The notes: generated from the sequence alone by a model not told the origin. A DNA stretch of 64,000 nt from Candidatus Bathyarchaeota archaeon (GCA_003164295.1 PLTA01000024.1:62001-126000); one strand, 5' to 3'; positions 44,003 to 53,335 are shown, numbered from the stretch's first letter. Translations and numbers: made by a program.

Positions 44003-44203
44003 ATGTCAGAACATCATATAGACGTTAAGGAACAGATAGACAAAATGGGCGAGAAATGGAGCGAATTCCAGAAATCGTTGGTTTCGCACTTCAAAGACAT
44101 GGAAGTAGATGTATTAGAATGGAACTTTGGTATTGGAAAAACTGGCGAAGACACTATCTTTGAAATGAAAGCTAAAGTCGCTGTAAGACAAAAGAAGAAG
44201 TAA
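44003..44203 (+). CDS. Hypothetical small protein, 66 aa
   Basis: A charged protein with an N-terminal helix (VKEQIDKMGEKWSEFQKSLVSHF) and two strands ending in a basic tail (KAKVAVRQKKK). TTAGGAG lies about 13 bases upstream of ATG 44003. It follows the PRC-barrel gene closely and is probably co-transcribed; they may work together. No family is known to me. Confidence 0.65.
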   Translation: MSEHHIDVKEQIDKMGEKWSEFQKSLVSHFKDMEVDVLEWNFGIGKTGEDTIFEMKAKVAVRQKKK

Positions 44204-44325
44204 TCCTTAACTAAGTGGATGTGGACGAGCATCCTCCCTCCTTAAGACGCAGACACTTTTTTTCGCCGTTCCTGGTTTAGCCCTTCTTTTATGTAATTAT
44301 TTAGAAATCTCAAAGTTGGATAATA

Positions 44326-44826
44326 TTGGTAACTAAAGAAATAAAAATAAATAAAACAAATGAAGAAATAGACAAAATAGCACAGAGAATTTTGTTAGAG
44401 CTTGAATCTGCAAGTTCCACAGATTTATCCGACGCACGTTATGCTAAAATGATGTTACGATTGTCAGACGCCCATTACGCAAAAGGGGTACTGCAAAAGA
44501 TTGGTGATAAATCTGGAGCTGAAAATGAGTTGGAGAAAAGAGCTATGATCAAAGTTCTGTTGTTTTCTACGTGGTTGCAGCGACTCTATTTTATTATAAG
44601 ATCTTTCCTAATGGGGCTCACAAGTGCTGCAGTTACATATCTTATCATAGGGTATCTTGGTTCAATAAATGTCATTGGAAGTATAGTAATCGGCACGTTT
44701 GCGTTTGTATTTTCTCTGGCGGTAACAAGATTATTTGATACGCAAATAACTCAAGCTACCAAAAAGATTGTTGAATTAATGACAAGTCATAGCGTCATTA
44801 GGGATTTTATTATGAAGCACTTCTGA
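44326..44826 (+). CDS. Hypothetical membrane protein, 166 aa
   Basis: It starts at TTG 44326. The first ~85 residues are soluble and helical, with a repeated motif (LSDARYAKMMLRLSDAHYAKG). Two membrane helices follow (residues ~92-112 and ~118-138) and a short helical tail. No recognised family. The next ORF on the same strand, itself frameshifted, starts 45 bases on and may have been its partner. Confidence 0.6.
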   Translation: MVTKEIKINKTNEEIDKIAQRILLELESASSTDLSDARYAKMMLRLSDAHYAKGVLQKIGDKSGAENELEKRAMIKVLLFSTWLQRLYFIIRSFLMGLTSAAVTYLIIGYLGSINVIGSIVIGTFAFVFSLAVTRLFDTQITQATKKIVELMTSHSVIRDFIMKHF

Positions 44827-44870
44827 ACAGCTGACGATTTGGGCTTTAATTAGAAAATTTTGTAAATGAA

Positions 44871-45220
44871 TTGAAAAGGTCATTAACTGATTCACTTAAG
44901 CAATTCGGCATAAACATCAATAATACGTCGGAAATGAAGTCAACTTTCGAGCAAAGCCTTCAATTTAATTTTGCTTTTGAGAACAACTTCAAGAACACAA
45001 TAAACGCTTTGGTAAACGAGGTTGATAGCTTATACCTATTGCTGATACTACTAAAGAAAAGGTAAAGGCTGAAGCAAAAAAAGTCACAGAATCCAATGAA
45101 CATGGTCCTGGCTTCTTGGAGAAAGTCAAAAACTTGGTAACTGACATAACCCCTATCGTCATTAATTTAGGGCAAATAGCGACAACAATTATGCCATACT
45201 TGCGATTCCTGCACTTATAG
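44871..45220 (+). pseudogene. Hypothetical helical protein broken by one frameshift
   Basis: The first frame (TTG 44871) reads SLTDSLKQFGININNTSEM through NALVNEVDSL. A one-base shift near 45033-45038 leads into IPIADTTKEKVKAEAKKVTE and FLEKVKNLVTDITPIVINLG, ending at TAG 45220. Together these give ~116 residues of amphipathic helix with a weakly hydrophobic end. Family unknown. One indel only, so an error is possible. Confidence 0.5.
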
Positions 45221-45334
45221 AGCGACCTACTTCAGAAGCTTATCAACCATTAGTGTATAATTATCCCAGTATTTCCTAACATAATTCTTAATTACCCCAT
45301 TCTCCAAAGGTTCTGGCTTGAAGGTTACACAAAA

Positions 45335-46390
45335 ATGGTAAAGATGGATTTCGGTGGCGTCACAGAAGATGTCATCACACGTAAAGAATTCTCAGTGGCG
45401 CAAGCACAAAAAATCTTAAAAGACGAAGTTGTCGCCACCCTTGGCTACGGCATCCAAGGTCGCTCTCAAGCACTAAACATGAGAGACCAAGGCATCAAAG
45501 TAATAGTGGGACAAAGAAAAGACTCCAAAACATATGAAAAAGCAGTCAAAGACGGTTGGGTCTCAGGAGAAAACCTGTTCTCGCTCGAAGAAGCAGCAAA
45601 ACGCGGAACAATCAAAATGATGCTTCTCACCGACGCTGCACAAAAAGAAGAATGGCCAAACGTCAAAAAAAGCCTCAAAAAAGGCGACGCTCTCTACTTC
45701 AGCCACGGATTCTCAATAACATTTAAAGAACAAACAGGCGTCATCCCGCCCAAAGATGTGGATGTTATTTTGGTTGCGCCTAAAGGCTCAGGCACATCTG
45801 TCCGAAGAAATTTTGTGGATGGCAGCGGCATAAACAGCAGCTTCGCCGTATTCCAAGATGCCACTGGCAAAGCAGACCAACGCGTTAAAGCCATGGGAAT
45901 CGCCATCGGTTCTGGATATCTTTTCCCAACAACCTTTGAGAAAGAAACTTACAGTGACTTAACAGGTGAACGGGGCACTTTAATGGGTGCGTTAGCAGGC
46001 ATAATCGAAGCTCAATACAGCACATTAAGAGAGCACGGTCACGGTCCAAGTGAAGCCTTCAACGAAACAGTCGAGGAACTTACACAGAGCCTAATCCGCT
46101 TAGTAGACGAGAACGGCATGGATTGGATGTACAACAATTGCAGTGAAACAGCACGCATCGGTGCATTACGCTGGAAAAACCGTTTCCGAGAAGCCACGAA
46201 ACCAGTATTTGACTCTCTCTACGACCTTGTAGCTGCAGGCGAAGAAACACGCATCGTATTGGAAAAGAGCAAAGAGCCTAACTACAAGCAGAAGCTTGCA
46301 GATGAACTCAAAGCTATGGGTAACAGTGAATTGTGGCGTGCAGGCGCAACCGTGCGTTCATTGAGACCCAACAAACAAAAGAAAGAGTAA
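45335..46390 (+). CDS. ilvC: Ketol-acid reductoisomerase, class I
   Basis: The 351-residue enzyme catalyses the second step of valine/isoleucine synthesis. The NADPH site is TLGYGIQGRSQ near residue 36. The Mg-binding knotted domain has DLTGERGTLMGALAG near 208 with the paired Asp/Glu and ETVEELTQSLIRL near 245. Length is class I. No other branched-chain genes are adjacent, so it is a stand-alone unit. Codon use is unusually uniform and C-rich at third positions, as for a highly expressed gene. Confidence 0.95.
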   Translation: MVKMDFGGVTEDVITRKEFSVAQAQKILKDEVVATLGYGIQGRSQALNMRDQGIKVIVGQRKDSKTYEKAVKDGWVSGENLFSLEEAAKRGTIKMMLLTDAAQKEEWPNVKKSLKKGDALYFSHGFSITFKEQTGVIPPKDVDVILVAPKGSGTSVRRNFVDGSGINSSFAVFQDATGKADQRVKAMGIAIGSGYLFPTTFEKETYSDLTGERGTLMGALAGIIEAQYSTLREHGHGPSEAFNETVEELTQSLIRLVDENGMDWMYNNCSETARIGALRWKNRFREATKPVFDSLYDLVAAGEETRIVLEKSKEPNYKQKLADELKAMGNSELWRAGATVRSLRPNKQKKE

Positions 46391-46412
46391 ACCTCTTTTT
46401 CTTCTTTTATTT
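46391..46412 (+). terminator. T-rich terminator after ilvC
   Basis: Directly after the stop lies CCTCTTTTTCTTCTTTTATT, a pyrimidine/T-rich run of the archaeal terminator type, just before the convergent gene. Confidence 0.45.
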
Positions 46413-46422
46413 CTAATAGATC

Positions 46423-47214
46423 TTACATCAAAAAATAATTTGGATTCTCTTTTTTCGGTCCCATGAAGTCAGTTAAAGATTGATTTTCAGAGGTTAAATC
46501 AGCCACTCCCAACATGTAAGACGGGTGTTTTTCTAACTCAACTTCTTTATTGTATGGGGTTTTGGTGAAGCGCAGCACTGTGTTTGTTTTTGAAGTGGTT
46601 ATTTCTTGCAGAAAACTGTTTCGTGTGCTACCTTCATGGGAGAGATATGTTGCGATTATGATAATATGGTGTCTTTTTGCGAAGTTCGAGAGGTAACTCA
46701 TGATTTGGCTGTAGACCGTTCTTGCTTCTTGGTCATCAACATTGTCATGTAAGAATGGGCCGGCTATATCAGAAATTACCACAAGTTTGGCATTGCAGGT
46801 TTCTACGGCTTCTTGTAGTTTTTCCATTATTAGAGAAGTTAAACGGTAGGCCGTGTATACACGCATATCGTGGACTCTTTCGAGAATTGCTTTGGCGTCT
46901 AAATGTTGCTGTTCGGCGATGTAACCTATGTTTGAAAGTGAAGAGCTGCTTGCACAGTCAATGAAAACAACATCGCTTTCTAATCCACCAGATTGCGCTG
47001 GCAATTGGGCTCGGACGCAGAATATAGAGGTCAGTGAAGTAATTGATTGTGGACCGTAGAGAACGGCGAAGTCACCTGCTCTAAAACCTGGAAAAAGATT
47101 GTCTATTTCTGATATATTAAAAGTAAACTTTGTTACGACTGTTTGCAGGGTATTTTGTTTGTTCGGTATTTTTTTTTGAATTATTGTTGGTTTAATTATT
47201 AGGCTCTGTTGCAT
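46423..47214 (-). CDS. RecA/KaiC-fold protein lacking Walker A lysine
   Basis: The 263-residue protein has the RecA-family layout: FNISEIDNLFPGFRAGDFAVLYG leads to the P-loop position, strand DVVFIDC (near 82), a Walker B-like AKLVVISDI near 142, and IIIIATYLSHEGS near 190 as in RadA/KaiC proteins. At the Walker A site it reads GPQSITSLT (54-62), with no GKT/GKS lysine, so ATP hydrolysis is doubtful. It could be a RadB/RadC-like paralogue acting as a recombination or repair mediator. No partner gene is adjacent. Confidence 0.7.
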   Translation of the reverse strand: MQQSLIIKPTIIQKKIPNKQNTLQTVVTKFTFNISEIDNLFPGFRAGDFAVLYGPQSITSLTSIFCVRAQLPAQSGGLESDVVFIDCASSSSLSNIGYIAEQQHLDAKAILERVHDMRVYTAYRLTSLIMEKLQEAVETCNAKLVVISDIAGPFLHDNVDDQEARTVYSQIMSYLSNFAKRHHIIIIATYLSHEGSTRNSFLQEITTSKTNTVLRFTKTPYNKEVELEKHPSYMLGVADLTSENQSLTDFMGPKKENPNYFLM

Positions 47215-47392
47215 AGTGCTTCAACGAAAACTCGTTAGGTCTGATTAGCCTATTTAAACTATCAATCAACCGACATTTCTGAGCAGGGGAGGGTAGGGTG
47301 AAAGTGAAACTGAACCCTAAGTTTCGTTTGTTCATCAAGCTAATCTTTTATACAACCAAGCACCGCTTTGCTAAAACATTGAGGCACCCTCT

Positions 47393-48736
47393 TTGGAATA
47401 CATTACCGCAGCCGCAATCGCCATCTTTGCTGCGACACTTTTCTTAATGATTAAACGCCCAAGGGGATTGCGGTTAGGATATGCAGCTGGAATCGGCGCA
47501 GCAGCTTCACTTTTGGTTGGCACAGTTAGTTTGGGGCAAGCGGCCCAATCATTTTTAAATATCTGGGATGCTGCCTTAGCTTTCCTCGGCATTGTGGCGT
47601 TATCGGTAACGTTAGATGCAATGGGCTTCTTCAAATGGGCGGCACTTCGGGTGGTAAAGATAGCAAGGGGCAGCGGCTTGAGACTTTACATATACGTTAC
47701 CCTCCTAACAGCGGCTGTAAGCATCCTTTTTGCCAATGATAGCGCTGTTTTAATTTTAATCCCAATAGTGTTAGAGATCGTAACTTGCCTAAACGTAGAT
47801 TCAAAAGGTAAACTTGCATACCTTTTTAGTGCAGGCTTAATCGCCGATACAGCAGCAATGCCTCTCATAACAAGCAACCCCATCAACATTTTAAGCGCTG
47901 ACTTTTTCAAGTACACTTTCGTTGACCACTTGATTTTTATGGGTCCCATAGCTGTTGCCACAATTACCAGCAGTTTGCTGTTGGTTTACCTGTTTTTCAG
48001 AAAACGAATCCCGAAGGCGTATGACATGGAAGCTGCTGATACCTTAAGCAACCCAAAAACAGTGATTTCTCCAAACTTACTAAAAATATGCTTCACTACC
48101 CTCATCGCTATAGATATTGGCTATGTTTTGACTTCCCTGAATAGATTTCCAGTTTCAATTATTATTTGCAGCGGAGCAGTATTTTTAGTGATTGTCTACT
48201 GGTTCACATCAAAGCAGATTGGCTCGGTTAACGGCAAGCGAAAAGGCCTAATCGACCTTGCAAAGGAAATAAACTGGGATATTTTGCTGTTTATGCTTAG
48301 TATTTTCATAGTGGTTCAAGGGTTGGAAACTGCAGGGATTACAAATCTTTTAGCTTCTGCCTTAGAGACGACCAGTAAGTTGCCGTCGGTACTAGGAGTT
48401 TTTGGACCAAGTATGGTTGTAACGGTTGGAGCGAGTTTCATGAATAATTGGCCAATGACCATTCTGGGAATACTTAGCATCCAGCATATCGGCGCCACGG
48501 GAACAGCCTTGACAAGACTAGTTTTCAGCAACGTTATCGGCAACAATTTGGGTCCACATTTTTTCCCGTTGGGCTCATTAGCGATTTTGATATGGATGGA
48601 AACGATGCGACGAAAAGGGGTTCATGTTAGTCTCAAAGAATACCTAAAAGTTGGCGCTGCCGTATCAATCGTCGAAGTTTTAGTAGCATCAATAGTTCTG
48701 TGGGCAGAGTTAAATGCGGGATTCAAGCTTTTTTAA
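47393..48736 (+). CDS. ArsB/NhaD-type anion permease
   Basis: The 447-residue membrane protein has about 11 helices. It is of the ion-transporter (IT) superfamily, with paired re-entrant motifs NDSAVLILIPIVLE near residue 117, SNPINIL near 162, NNWPMTIL near 350 and GNNLGPHFFPLGSL near 385. These resemble ArsB arsenite efflux pumps, but arsenical genes arsA, arsC or arsM are absent, so the substrate may be another anion. The start is TTG 47393. Its 3' end overlaps the convergent ThiF gene by 27 bases. Confidence 0.8.
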   Translation: MEYITAAAIAIFAATLFLMIKRPRGLRLGYAAGIGAAASLLVGTVSLGQAAQSFLNIWDAALAFLGIVALSVTLDAMGFFKWAALRVVKIARGSGLRLYIYVTLLTAAVSILFANDSAVLILIPIVLEIVTCLNVDSKGKLAYLFSAGLIADTAAMPLITSNPINILSADFFKYTFVDHLIFMGPIAVATITSSLLLVYLFFRKRIPKAYDMEAADTLSNPKTVISPNLLKICFTTLIAIDIGYVLTSLNRFPVSIIICSGAVFLVIVYWFTSKQIGSVNGKRKGLIDLAKEINWDILLFMLSIFIVVQGLETAGITNLLASALETTSKLPSVLGVFGPSMVVTVGASFMNNWPMTILGILSIQHIGATGTALTRLVFSNVIGNNLGPHFFPLGSLAILIWMETMRRKGVHVSLKEYLKVGAAVSIVEVLVASIVLWAELNAGFKLF

Positions 48737-49753
48737 TATTTCCCTGTAAACTGCTAAGGCTTTTTTTTCGTCGTTAACCCCTTTGATGAGCATACGGCCT
48801 CCATTGAAGAGGCTAACTTCATAAGTTTCATAGTTGAACATGAGTGCCAAACGGGATTTTAAGCGGACAGTAAACTGCCTGTTCACGGCTGGGTAGATTT
48901 CATCAAGGTTTAGTTTTATTGGTTTTTCTGGGTTTATGTTAGCTGTTTCTTTTCCACAAAGCCAAACTAGCCGTTCCCCGCCAGCCACCGTTGATAAATC
49001 GCTGTGGCAACATGGGCAATGGGTATTTTTTGATATGTCAATGGTTGTAAAGTCCATGTCGCTGAAGTCGCAAACCAATAGTTTACCCTTCAAAGTTTGG
49101 CCTACTTCAGCTAAAAGTTTTATTGTTTCCATAGCTTGCAAAGCCCCAATTATTCCTGGTGTAGCGCCGATAACACCGCGGGTGCTGCATGTTAGCAGGT
49201 CATTGTCGGAAAGGTTTGGCATTAAACATTCCAAACATCCTGTTTCTGGGGGAGCAAAAACCGAGATGTTACCTTCTATACCGATAGCAGCACCAAAAAC
49301 ATAGGGGATTTTTAATTTTACACAGACACGGTTAACCAGGTAACGGGTGACCATGTTGTCTAAGCCATCAACTACGCAGTCCACGCCCTTTAGGAGGCAC
49401 TCAACATTGCTGGCGTTGACGTTTTCAGTAAACGCTTCAGTTTTAATTAGCGGATTGAGTTCTTGGAGGCGTTTTGCTGCAACTTCAGCTTTCGGGTAAT
49501 GCAAATCAGCGGTGGTGTAGAGGATTTGGCGGTGAAGATTCTGCGGCTCAATTGTATCTTGGTCAATTAAACGGATGGAGCCAACGCCAGCCAAAGCTAG
49601 ATAAAGCGAAGAAACTGTACCTAAGCCGCCTGACCCGACAACAGCCACTTTAGCCTTAGCCAAGCGATGTTGACCTTTTTCACCCAACTCTTTCATTATC
49701 ACTTGGCGACTATAGAATCCCTTGGCAAATGCTTCTTTTTCTACACCATCCAC
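48710..49753 (-). CDS. ThiF/MoeB-like E1 adenylyltransferase (UbaA type)
   Basis: The 347-residue protein has the nucleotide motif VAVVGSGGLGTVSSLYLA near residue 36, DQDTIEPQNLHRQILY near 66, the zinc cysteines CLECLMP near 172 and CPCC near 246, and a candidate adduct cysteine in DLLTCSTRG near 185. The C-terminal ~85 residues form an added domain. In archaea such E1 enzymes charge ubiquitin-like SAMP/ThiS/MoaD proteins for sulfur transfer or sampylation. No small modifier gene was seen alongside. Confidence 0.88.
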   Translation of the reverse strand: MDGVEKEAFAKGFYSRQVIMKELGEKGQHRLAKAKVAVVGSGGLGTVSSLYLALAGVGSIRLIDQDTIEPQNLHRQILYTTADLHYPKAEVAAKRLQELNPLIKTEAFTENVNASNVECLLKGVDCVVDGLDNMVTRYLVNRVCVKLKIPYVFGAAIGIEGNISVFAPPETGCLECLMPNLSDNDLLTCSTRGVIGATPGIIGALQAMETIKLLAEVGQTLKGKLLVCDFSDMDFTTIDISKNTHCPCCHSDLSTVAGGERLVWLCGKETANINPEKPIKLNLDEIYPAVNRQFTVRLKSRLALMFNYETYEVSLFNGGRMLIKGVNDEKKALAVYREILKKLESRI

Positions 49754-49893
49754 GTTAATCTGTCTCCAAGTGATGTTGTTATTTAGGTTATATTTGCTTT
49801 TTATTGTTTGAGCCAGGACATTTTTGGTTTTTGGCTAATGTTTGAGTGGGAGTAAAGTGGGGTTAAATTGGAAAAAAGTTTATATGATATTTC

Positions 49894-49912
49894 CTACTAT
49901 TGTCAATAGTAG
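49894..49912. promoter_or_regulatory. Palindromic operator in promoter P1
   Basis: CTACTATTGTCAATAGTAG is a perfect 8-base inverted repeat around a 3-base centre. It lies just downstream of a TATA box (TTTATATGA, ~49879-49887), so a bound protein would cover the expected transcription start near 49909. The same pattern CTACTA-N5-AATAGTA occurs at the promoter of the nearby winged-helix gene. Confidence 0.7.
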
Positions 49913-49915
49913 CCA

Positions 49916-50035
49916 ATGCATAAGGAGGAAAAAAACCAAAGAAAAGCCAAACTAAAACAAAACGCCTCCCCCCTCTTTATCCAAGCTAACAATCACCATG
50001 TAAATTGCACTTACACCAAACCGCCGCCAGTCTGA
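49916..50035 (+). CDS. Possible 39-aa peptide behind operator P1
   Basis: ATG 49916 lies ~7 bases after the predicted start of transcription, as in leaderless archaeal genes. It opens a 39-codon lysine/asparagine-rich frame (HKEEKNQRKAKLKQNASP at its start). Composition is low-complexity and no family is visible, so the transcript may be a regulatory RNA instead. A GGAGG at 49924-49928 has no start codon behind it. Confidence 0.3.
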   Translation: MHKEEKNQRKAKLKQNASPLFIQANNHHVNCTYTKPPPV

Positions 50036-50249
50036 AGCCTCGAACCTTTCCCAAATTTCCTTTCTCCTTTGATTTGGTGGAAATCTTCGTTGCCAATAAG
50101 AAGTTCTAATTACTGGCGGCGGCATTGACAAAATCCAGAAAATCGCTTATTAACCATATGTTGCATTTTGAATTTGGAAGAAAAAAAATGTTTTTCCCCT
50201 AAAATAATTTTATTTAGCTTACCTTAGTGTTAGCTTGATTCTAATAATA

Positions 50250-50564
50250 TTATTTTTGCATGATTTTTATTGGTTTTTTATTATTTGTTATTTCTTGAAC
50301 TATGTGATAGTTTTCTTCCATTGATTGTGAGAGGAAGTATGTGGTGCCGTAAGTTCCGCCGATGGAACTTATTAGTTTGTATTTTTTGAGGATTGTAATG
50401 TGGTGGCTTATTGTTTTGTAGCTTTTTTTAAGGTACGTGGCTAGCTGGTTAGTATTTTGGGGTTTTTGTTTGAGGGCATTTAGGATTTGTGCTCGGGTAT
50501 TGCCTCCTTTTGTTGTTGTGAGTAGCCATTTTAGTACTTGGGTTACTGGTTGTTGGTTTATCAT
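50250..50564 (-). CDS. ArsR-type winged-helix regulator
   Basis: The 104-residue DNA-binding protein has RAQILNALKQKPQNTNQLAT followed by the recognition helix region YKTISHHITILKKYKLISS and a wing (GTYGTTYFLS). No metal-binding cysteine pair is present, so metal sensing is unlikely. Its own promoter holds the operator at 50598-50616, and an identical-pattern operator lies at 49894-49912. Autoregulation plus control of the neighbouring transcript is therefore probable. Confidence 0.85.
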   Translation of the reverse strand: MINQQPVTQVLKWLLTTTKGGNTRAQILNALKQKPQNTNQLATYLKKSYKTISHHITILKKYKLISSIGGTYGTTYFLSQSMEENYHIVQEITNNKKPIKIMQK

Positions 50565-50597
50565 GGTTGTAGCCTTGGGATGTTAGTAATGGAGTTG

Positions 50598-50616
50598 TTA
50601 CTATTTAAGGTAGTAG
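50598..50616. promoter_or_regulatory. Operator in the winged-helix gene's own promoter
   Basis: On the minus strand this reads CTACTACCTTAAATAGTAA. It keeps CTACTA and AATAGTA at the same 5-base spacing as the perfect palindrome at 49894-49912. It directly follows the TATA-like ATTTATAG (50624-50617), so binding would block transcription of the regulator itself. Confidence 0.65.
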
Positions 50617-50669
50617 CTATAAATAGCATAAATAACCCACGGCACAAACCATAAAATGATCAAGTACAA

Positions 50670-51224
50670 TCAAGTTACGCGGATCCAAAGATCACCATAA
50701 CTTGCAATTAACCCATTATCATCAAATACCAGTTCCGCCGTTATAGCCATTTGAGAGAACTTCATACTTGTAACTTTTATTGCTGATTCGAGAATACCTT
50801 TTCCTTAGCCGCTCAAGTTTTAAACTGGGAAAACGCACCCAAACCGATTCAACCTTCCATGCTTCTCCAACTTGCAAAACTAACCGACGGATGGGCAAAG
50901 CATTGGTTGCAGGAGAAATTTCCAAGTCAACATCAAACAGCCCCGTTAAAAACGGCACTGAAGAGTTGTCTTACCGCCATAGCTGATTATTATCAACAGT
51001 AATAGCTAGATGACTTGTTATTCCATCGCGTTCTTGAATGATACGAACCTGTTTCGTCCGCCATTCATCATACATTCAACTCTGTAATTGACCTTCGTCG
51101 GCAAATTTTCCAAAATCATGATAACCGTTCCATCCATTACAAAAGAGCGTTTTGTATTAAGGAAGGTAAAGTATTCGATGCCTACTGTTTTCACTGTTTT
51201 TCCAAAGCAGAACTTTCTCTTCAT
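50670..51224 (-). pseudogene. DUF1089 putative glycolipid-binding protein, decayed
   Basis: Joined across frames, the minus strand spells a full ~185-residue DUF1089 protein: GIEYFTFLNTKRSFVMDGTV, then a shift near 51063 into TKQVRIIQERDGITSHLAI. A TAA in place of a codon follows LWR (near 50968). Next come GLFDVDLEISPATNALPIRR, VWVRFPSLKLERL and YKYEV. A second shift near 50760 leads to ITAELVFDDNGLIASYGDLW and TGA at 50672-50670. Two frameshifts and a stop mean the gene is dead. Confidence 0.75.
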
Positions 51225-51319
51225 GCTTAAATTTTAAAAAATCCACAGCCAACCCAAAATATCTACTATGAAAGCTGAAAATAATCTTTCGCATTTCTAC
51301 TTATGGAGAGCACCGTCTA

Positions 51320-53013
51320 CTATATTTCCGGAGATTTTCCTTTTAGCAGGAACTGACGCTCATAGATTTCCTTAACTTTCCCGACCGTATCGGCTTCATC
51401 AGGTGTTTTGTCATCTCGGATTCGTGTGATTCTTGCAAACCGCAACGCCATTTGGCTCTTGTATCTGGGACTTTTCTGAATCTCGTTGTAAGTGACTTCA
51501 ACAACAATTTTAGGAATAACAATAACGCGATGCCCCTCCTGTTCAATTGCTGAGGCCTTGAGATGCTTAGTCATTTCGATGATTTCAGCGTCAGTTAAGC
51601 CTTTGAAAGTTTTTCCCAGCTCCAGAAATTCGCCTGTTTGTGGATCTCTAGCTGCCAAATAGTAATCTGAGAGCCAACCTTTCCGCCTGCCATACCCATA
51701 CTCGGCAGCCGTGATTACAAGGTCTAAGGTTTCGAGGACAGTTTTAATTTTCAACCATTTTTTTCCTCTTCTTCCGGGCGTATAGGGGCTGTCAAGTTTC
51801 TTCGCTAGTAACCCCTCATGCCCAGCAGCTGTGGCTTCTTTGAGAAACTCTTTTGCTTCCTCGATTTTTTCGGTGATGATTTGTTTAGATAATGGGATTT
51901 CTCCAACGATGTGGGTCAAGATTTGACGGCGTTCGGTGTAGGGGTGAGTAATTAGGCTTTCGCCGTTGAGGTATAAAATGTCAAATAGATGAAGTGTTAA
52001 TGGAATTTTTTGTGCCATGCTGGAGACGTTCCGGGTTCGTTTGAAGCGACGCATTAAATGTTGAAACGCTATTGGGAAACCAGCACTGTCCAAAGCCACA
52101 ACTTCACCTTCAACGATGGCTGAGTTCGCTTTCACATTGCTTTTTACGATTTCAACAACTTCAGGCAAACTTTCAGTTACATTGCTTAATCTTCTGCTGA
52201 AAATCTGAACGTCCCTATTTTGCTCGTGAATTTGAACTCTAGCGCCATCATACTTGTATTCCAACGCAGTTTTACCGCCATGCTCAGCTAACGCTTCAGC
52301 GACTGTTTGAGCTGTTTGAGCAAGCATAAGCTTCACTGGCCTAAAAACGCTGAACCCCGTTTTCTCCAAGCCTTCTAAGCCATAAGTTTTGAGCACAGCT
52401 GCGACTTCGCCGATATCGCCAAGTACCATGCTTGCGTGCTGCACCCTTTGAGGGGCACATCGGAGGCGCGAGCGACAGCTTGCTCCATTAATCCTTCGTG
52501 AAGCCCTGTCCGCATTTCACATGTGAAGATTTTGACCAAATACTTTGCTTCAACGGGGGTAGCTTGGCTAAAAAGAGCAGTTATTAATCGTTCTTTTCGA
52601 GTCCTTGAACCTGCACCCGAGGTTTGAGCGATGGCTCCTAGGGTTCGCCTAACTTCAGTTATTGTTAAGAAGTTTTGAGTTAGCTGTGTTTGCTTTTTTG
52701 ATTTTGATTGTTCTAGAACTACTTTTGTTGCTGAGCCAATGTCGCCTGTTTTAGCCATGGCTTGACGAAATTGGCCCCAGTCAAACATGCTTTCCCGTTC
52801 TAAAACATGGTTTAGAGTTGACCAGCTTACATCGAGTGATTTTTGGCTATATTTTGGGAAGGCTCGGCCAACCATCATGTTGACGGCTGGTTCAATCTCA
52901 TCTGAACTTAGGATTTTTAGGTAGTTTGCAGTTAACTCTATGATTTCAAGGCGTTTCTTTGTCGCTTCGACTTTTTCAAGTAGTTCAGATAGAGATTTGA
53001 AAGATGCTGTCAT
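51320..53013 (-). pseudogene. lig: ATP-dependent DNA ligase, single-base frameshift
   Basis: The N-terminal DNA-binding domain (ATG 53013; VGRAFPKYSQKSLDVSW, FTCEMRTGLHEGLMEQAVA) reads to SDVPLKG and then loses frame at AAAGGG, 52443-52448. One extra base restores RVQHASMVLGD and the catalytic part: LEYKYDGARVQIHEQ with the adenylated lysine, IVEGEVVALD, FDILYLNGES, EGLLAKKLDSPYTPGRRG and KWLKIK. The restored length is ~564 residues. This is the replicative ligase, normally essential, and no second copy is visible. I suspect a homopolymer error in the sequence rather than loss. Confidence 0.88.
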
Positions 53014-53210
53014 GTTTAAACCGAAAAATCAGATAATAAAATATTGGTGTAGGATGCTTATAATTGCTATATTTCTAATTAGATTGTAAAAAAGTATTCT
53101 GGGGATTGAAATGCGCGTAATTATCGAAAGGCTTGCTTAGAAACCTAAACCAAAAAAGTACTCCTAAGCAACATAGCAAAATCGGAGCATAATCAATTGC
53201 TGATAGCTGG

Positions 53211-53335
53211 ATTGGATCAAATTAAATATAATTAAGTATAAATTGATATTAAAAGTATAAAAAAGTATCAACCTGCAAGCGATTTAAGCTTTGTTTCAAA
53301 AAAGCAACTTTATTCAAACTGAACAATTTTTGCAC
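53211..53335 (+). repeat. Phased repeat element, copy B
   Basis: Six 10-base units (53211-53269) such as ATTAAATATA, ATTAAGTATA, AAAAGTATAA, AAAAGTATCA run in register. They are followed by the shared segment beginning ACCTGCAAGCGATTTAAGC (53271) and ending AACAATTTTTG near 53332. It is the most AT-rich and most diverged of the four copies and lies 65 bases before copy C in the same orientation. Confidence 0.75.

Noticed and set aside
49919..49930. AAGGAGG as ribosome-binding site of a downstream gene
   Set aside because: No ATG, GTG or TTG occurs within the usual distance, so it does not mark a start.
51228..51275. CAACCCAAAAT stretch resembling part of the repeat cap
   Set aside because: There is no ACCTGCAA start and no array next to it; an AT-rich chance match.
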